A stretch of DNA of 64,000 nt from Dyadobacter pollutisoli (GTDB lineage Bacteria > Bacteroidota > Bacteroidia > Cytophagales > Spirosomataceae): the NCBI RefSeq assembly GCF_026625565.1, contig NZ_CP112998.1, positions 2,606,501-2,670,500 on the forward strand, read 5' to 3'. Numbering within the stretch: position 1 is the first letter of the stretch; each line of letters begins with the position of its first letter. The notes under the pieces were generated by a model. The model was given only the letters and a program-made list of their open reading frames with translations, had not been told where the DNA came from and did no database searches. Positions 63,774 to 64,000 of the stretch are shown here, piece by piece. The translations under genes and the position numbers were made by a program.

Positions 63774-64000
63774 TCAGGTCCCGGCGATTTTCATGATAAA
63801 CTTGTTACGGTTTTTGCCATCGGCATATTCATAGGAAAAGTCATCGACACCGTTGACGGTCAGAAAAATACCCAGCCCGCCAATATCCCTGTCTTCCAAA
63901 GGCATTGACAGGTATTCTGAATCGGGCATTTCTCTCGCCAACGGGTCAAAAGCAGCTCCCTGATCTTCCAGGATAATGATGAGCTCATGTTCAGTGATCT
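63774..64000 (-). CDS. RsbW-type ATP-binding (anti-sigma factor kinase) protein, C-terminal part
   Basis: The frame is open to the right edge, so the N-terminus is missing. The ~74 residues visible read ITEHELIIILEDQGAAFDP, then LEDRDIGGLGIFLTVNGVDD and a closing YADGKNRNKFIMKIAG. These are the N-terminal-to-G2 boxes of an HATPase_c domain of the RsbW/SpoIIAB type (EDQG, GGLGIFL). Such proteins phosphorylate anti-anti-sigma factors and hold sigma factors. The SpoIIE-type phosphatase at the far end of this operon is the expected opposing enzyme. The stop lies 5 bases before the STAND gene. Confidence 0.85.
   Translation of the reverse strand, partial: ITEHELIIILEDQGAAFDPLAREMPDSEYLSMPLEDRDIGGLGIFLTVNGVDDFSYEYADGKNRNKFIMKIAGT

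Overview
The window looks like a chromosomal segment of a Bacteroidota bacterium of the Cytophagales (Dyadobacter/Spirosoma-like). Signs of this are a type IX secretion (Por) C-terminal sorting domain at the left edge, start sites without Shine-Dalgarno sequences, promoters of the TTTG / TAnnTTTG type, a GT3-type glycogen synthase, DUF1080 and DUF5009 proteins, a DUF6443-RHS protein, and a two-component-propeller sensor. The genus is an inference. No rRNA, tRNA, CRISPR array, transposase or prophage was seen.

Bases 1-40800 are mostly core genes. In order they are: an exported T9SS cargo end; an M61 peptidase; DUF1080 and lspA; an acnB-acnA operon with a decayed copy of the acnA start in front of acnB; topA; a sirtuin with folD; a XRE regulator with a dead S24-like domain; menE and menB on opposite strands; an EVE-domain protein; a methyltransferase; a TPR lipoprotein; the classic thrS-infC-rpmI-rplT cluster; a phosphocholine phospholipase C; dnaK; a short-chain dehydrogenase coupled to a small protein; a secreted alpha/beta hydrolase; a VanZ-like protein; pgi; a TIM-barrel isomerase; a DUF5009 membrane protein; and glycogen synthase.

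Bases 40856-48585 hold a polymorphic-toxin (RHS) locus read on the minus strand. A full-length DUF6443-RHS protein with its own DUF4279 putative immunity gene is followed downstream by a row of displaced C-terminal modules. These are a near-copy toxin module with a one-base frameshift plus a second DUF4279 gene, a truncated module with a different tip, and a module ending in a colicin-E3-like tip that is damaged at its active site and runs straight into the remnant of a small immunity-like ORF. The locus reads as a fossil record of toxin-tip replacement.

Bases 48751-64000 form one minus-strand gene row, nearly without gaps, that continues beyond the right edge and ends at a hairpin near 48700. 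In transcription order it encodes: an RsbW-type ATP-binding protein (partial); an nSTAND ATPase with a membrane helix, coiled coil and WD40 repeats; a TonB-dependent receptor with an unusual TPR-like N-terminus; a SAM methyltransferase; a nucleotide-transporter-like membrane protein fused to HEAT repeats; a propeller/GAF sensor whose kinase domain has Asp where the phospho-accepting His should be; a small soluble histidine kinase with an intact His; and a receiver-SpoIIE phosphatase. The set suggests an envelope-sensing system that joins two-component signalling to anti-sigma partner switching. It is the best candidate here for an undescribed system.
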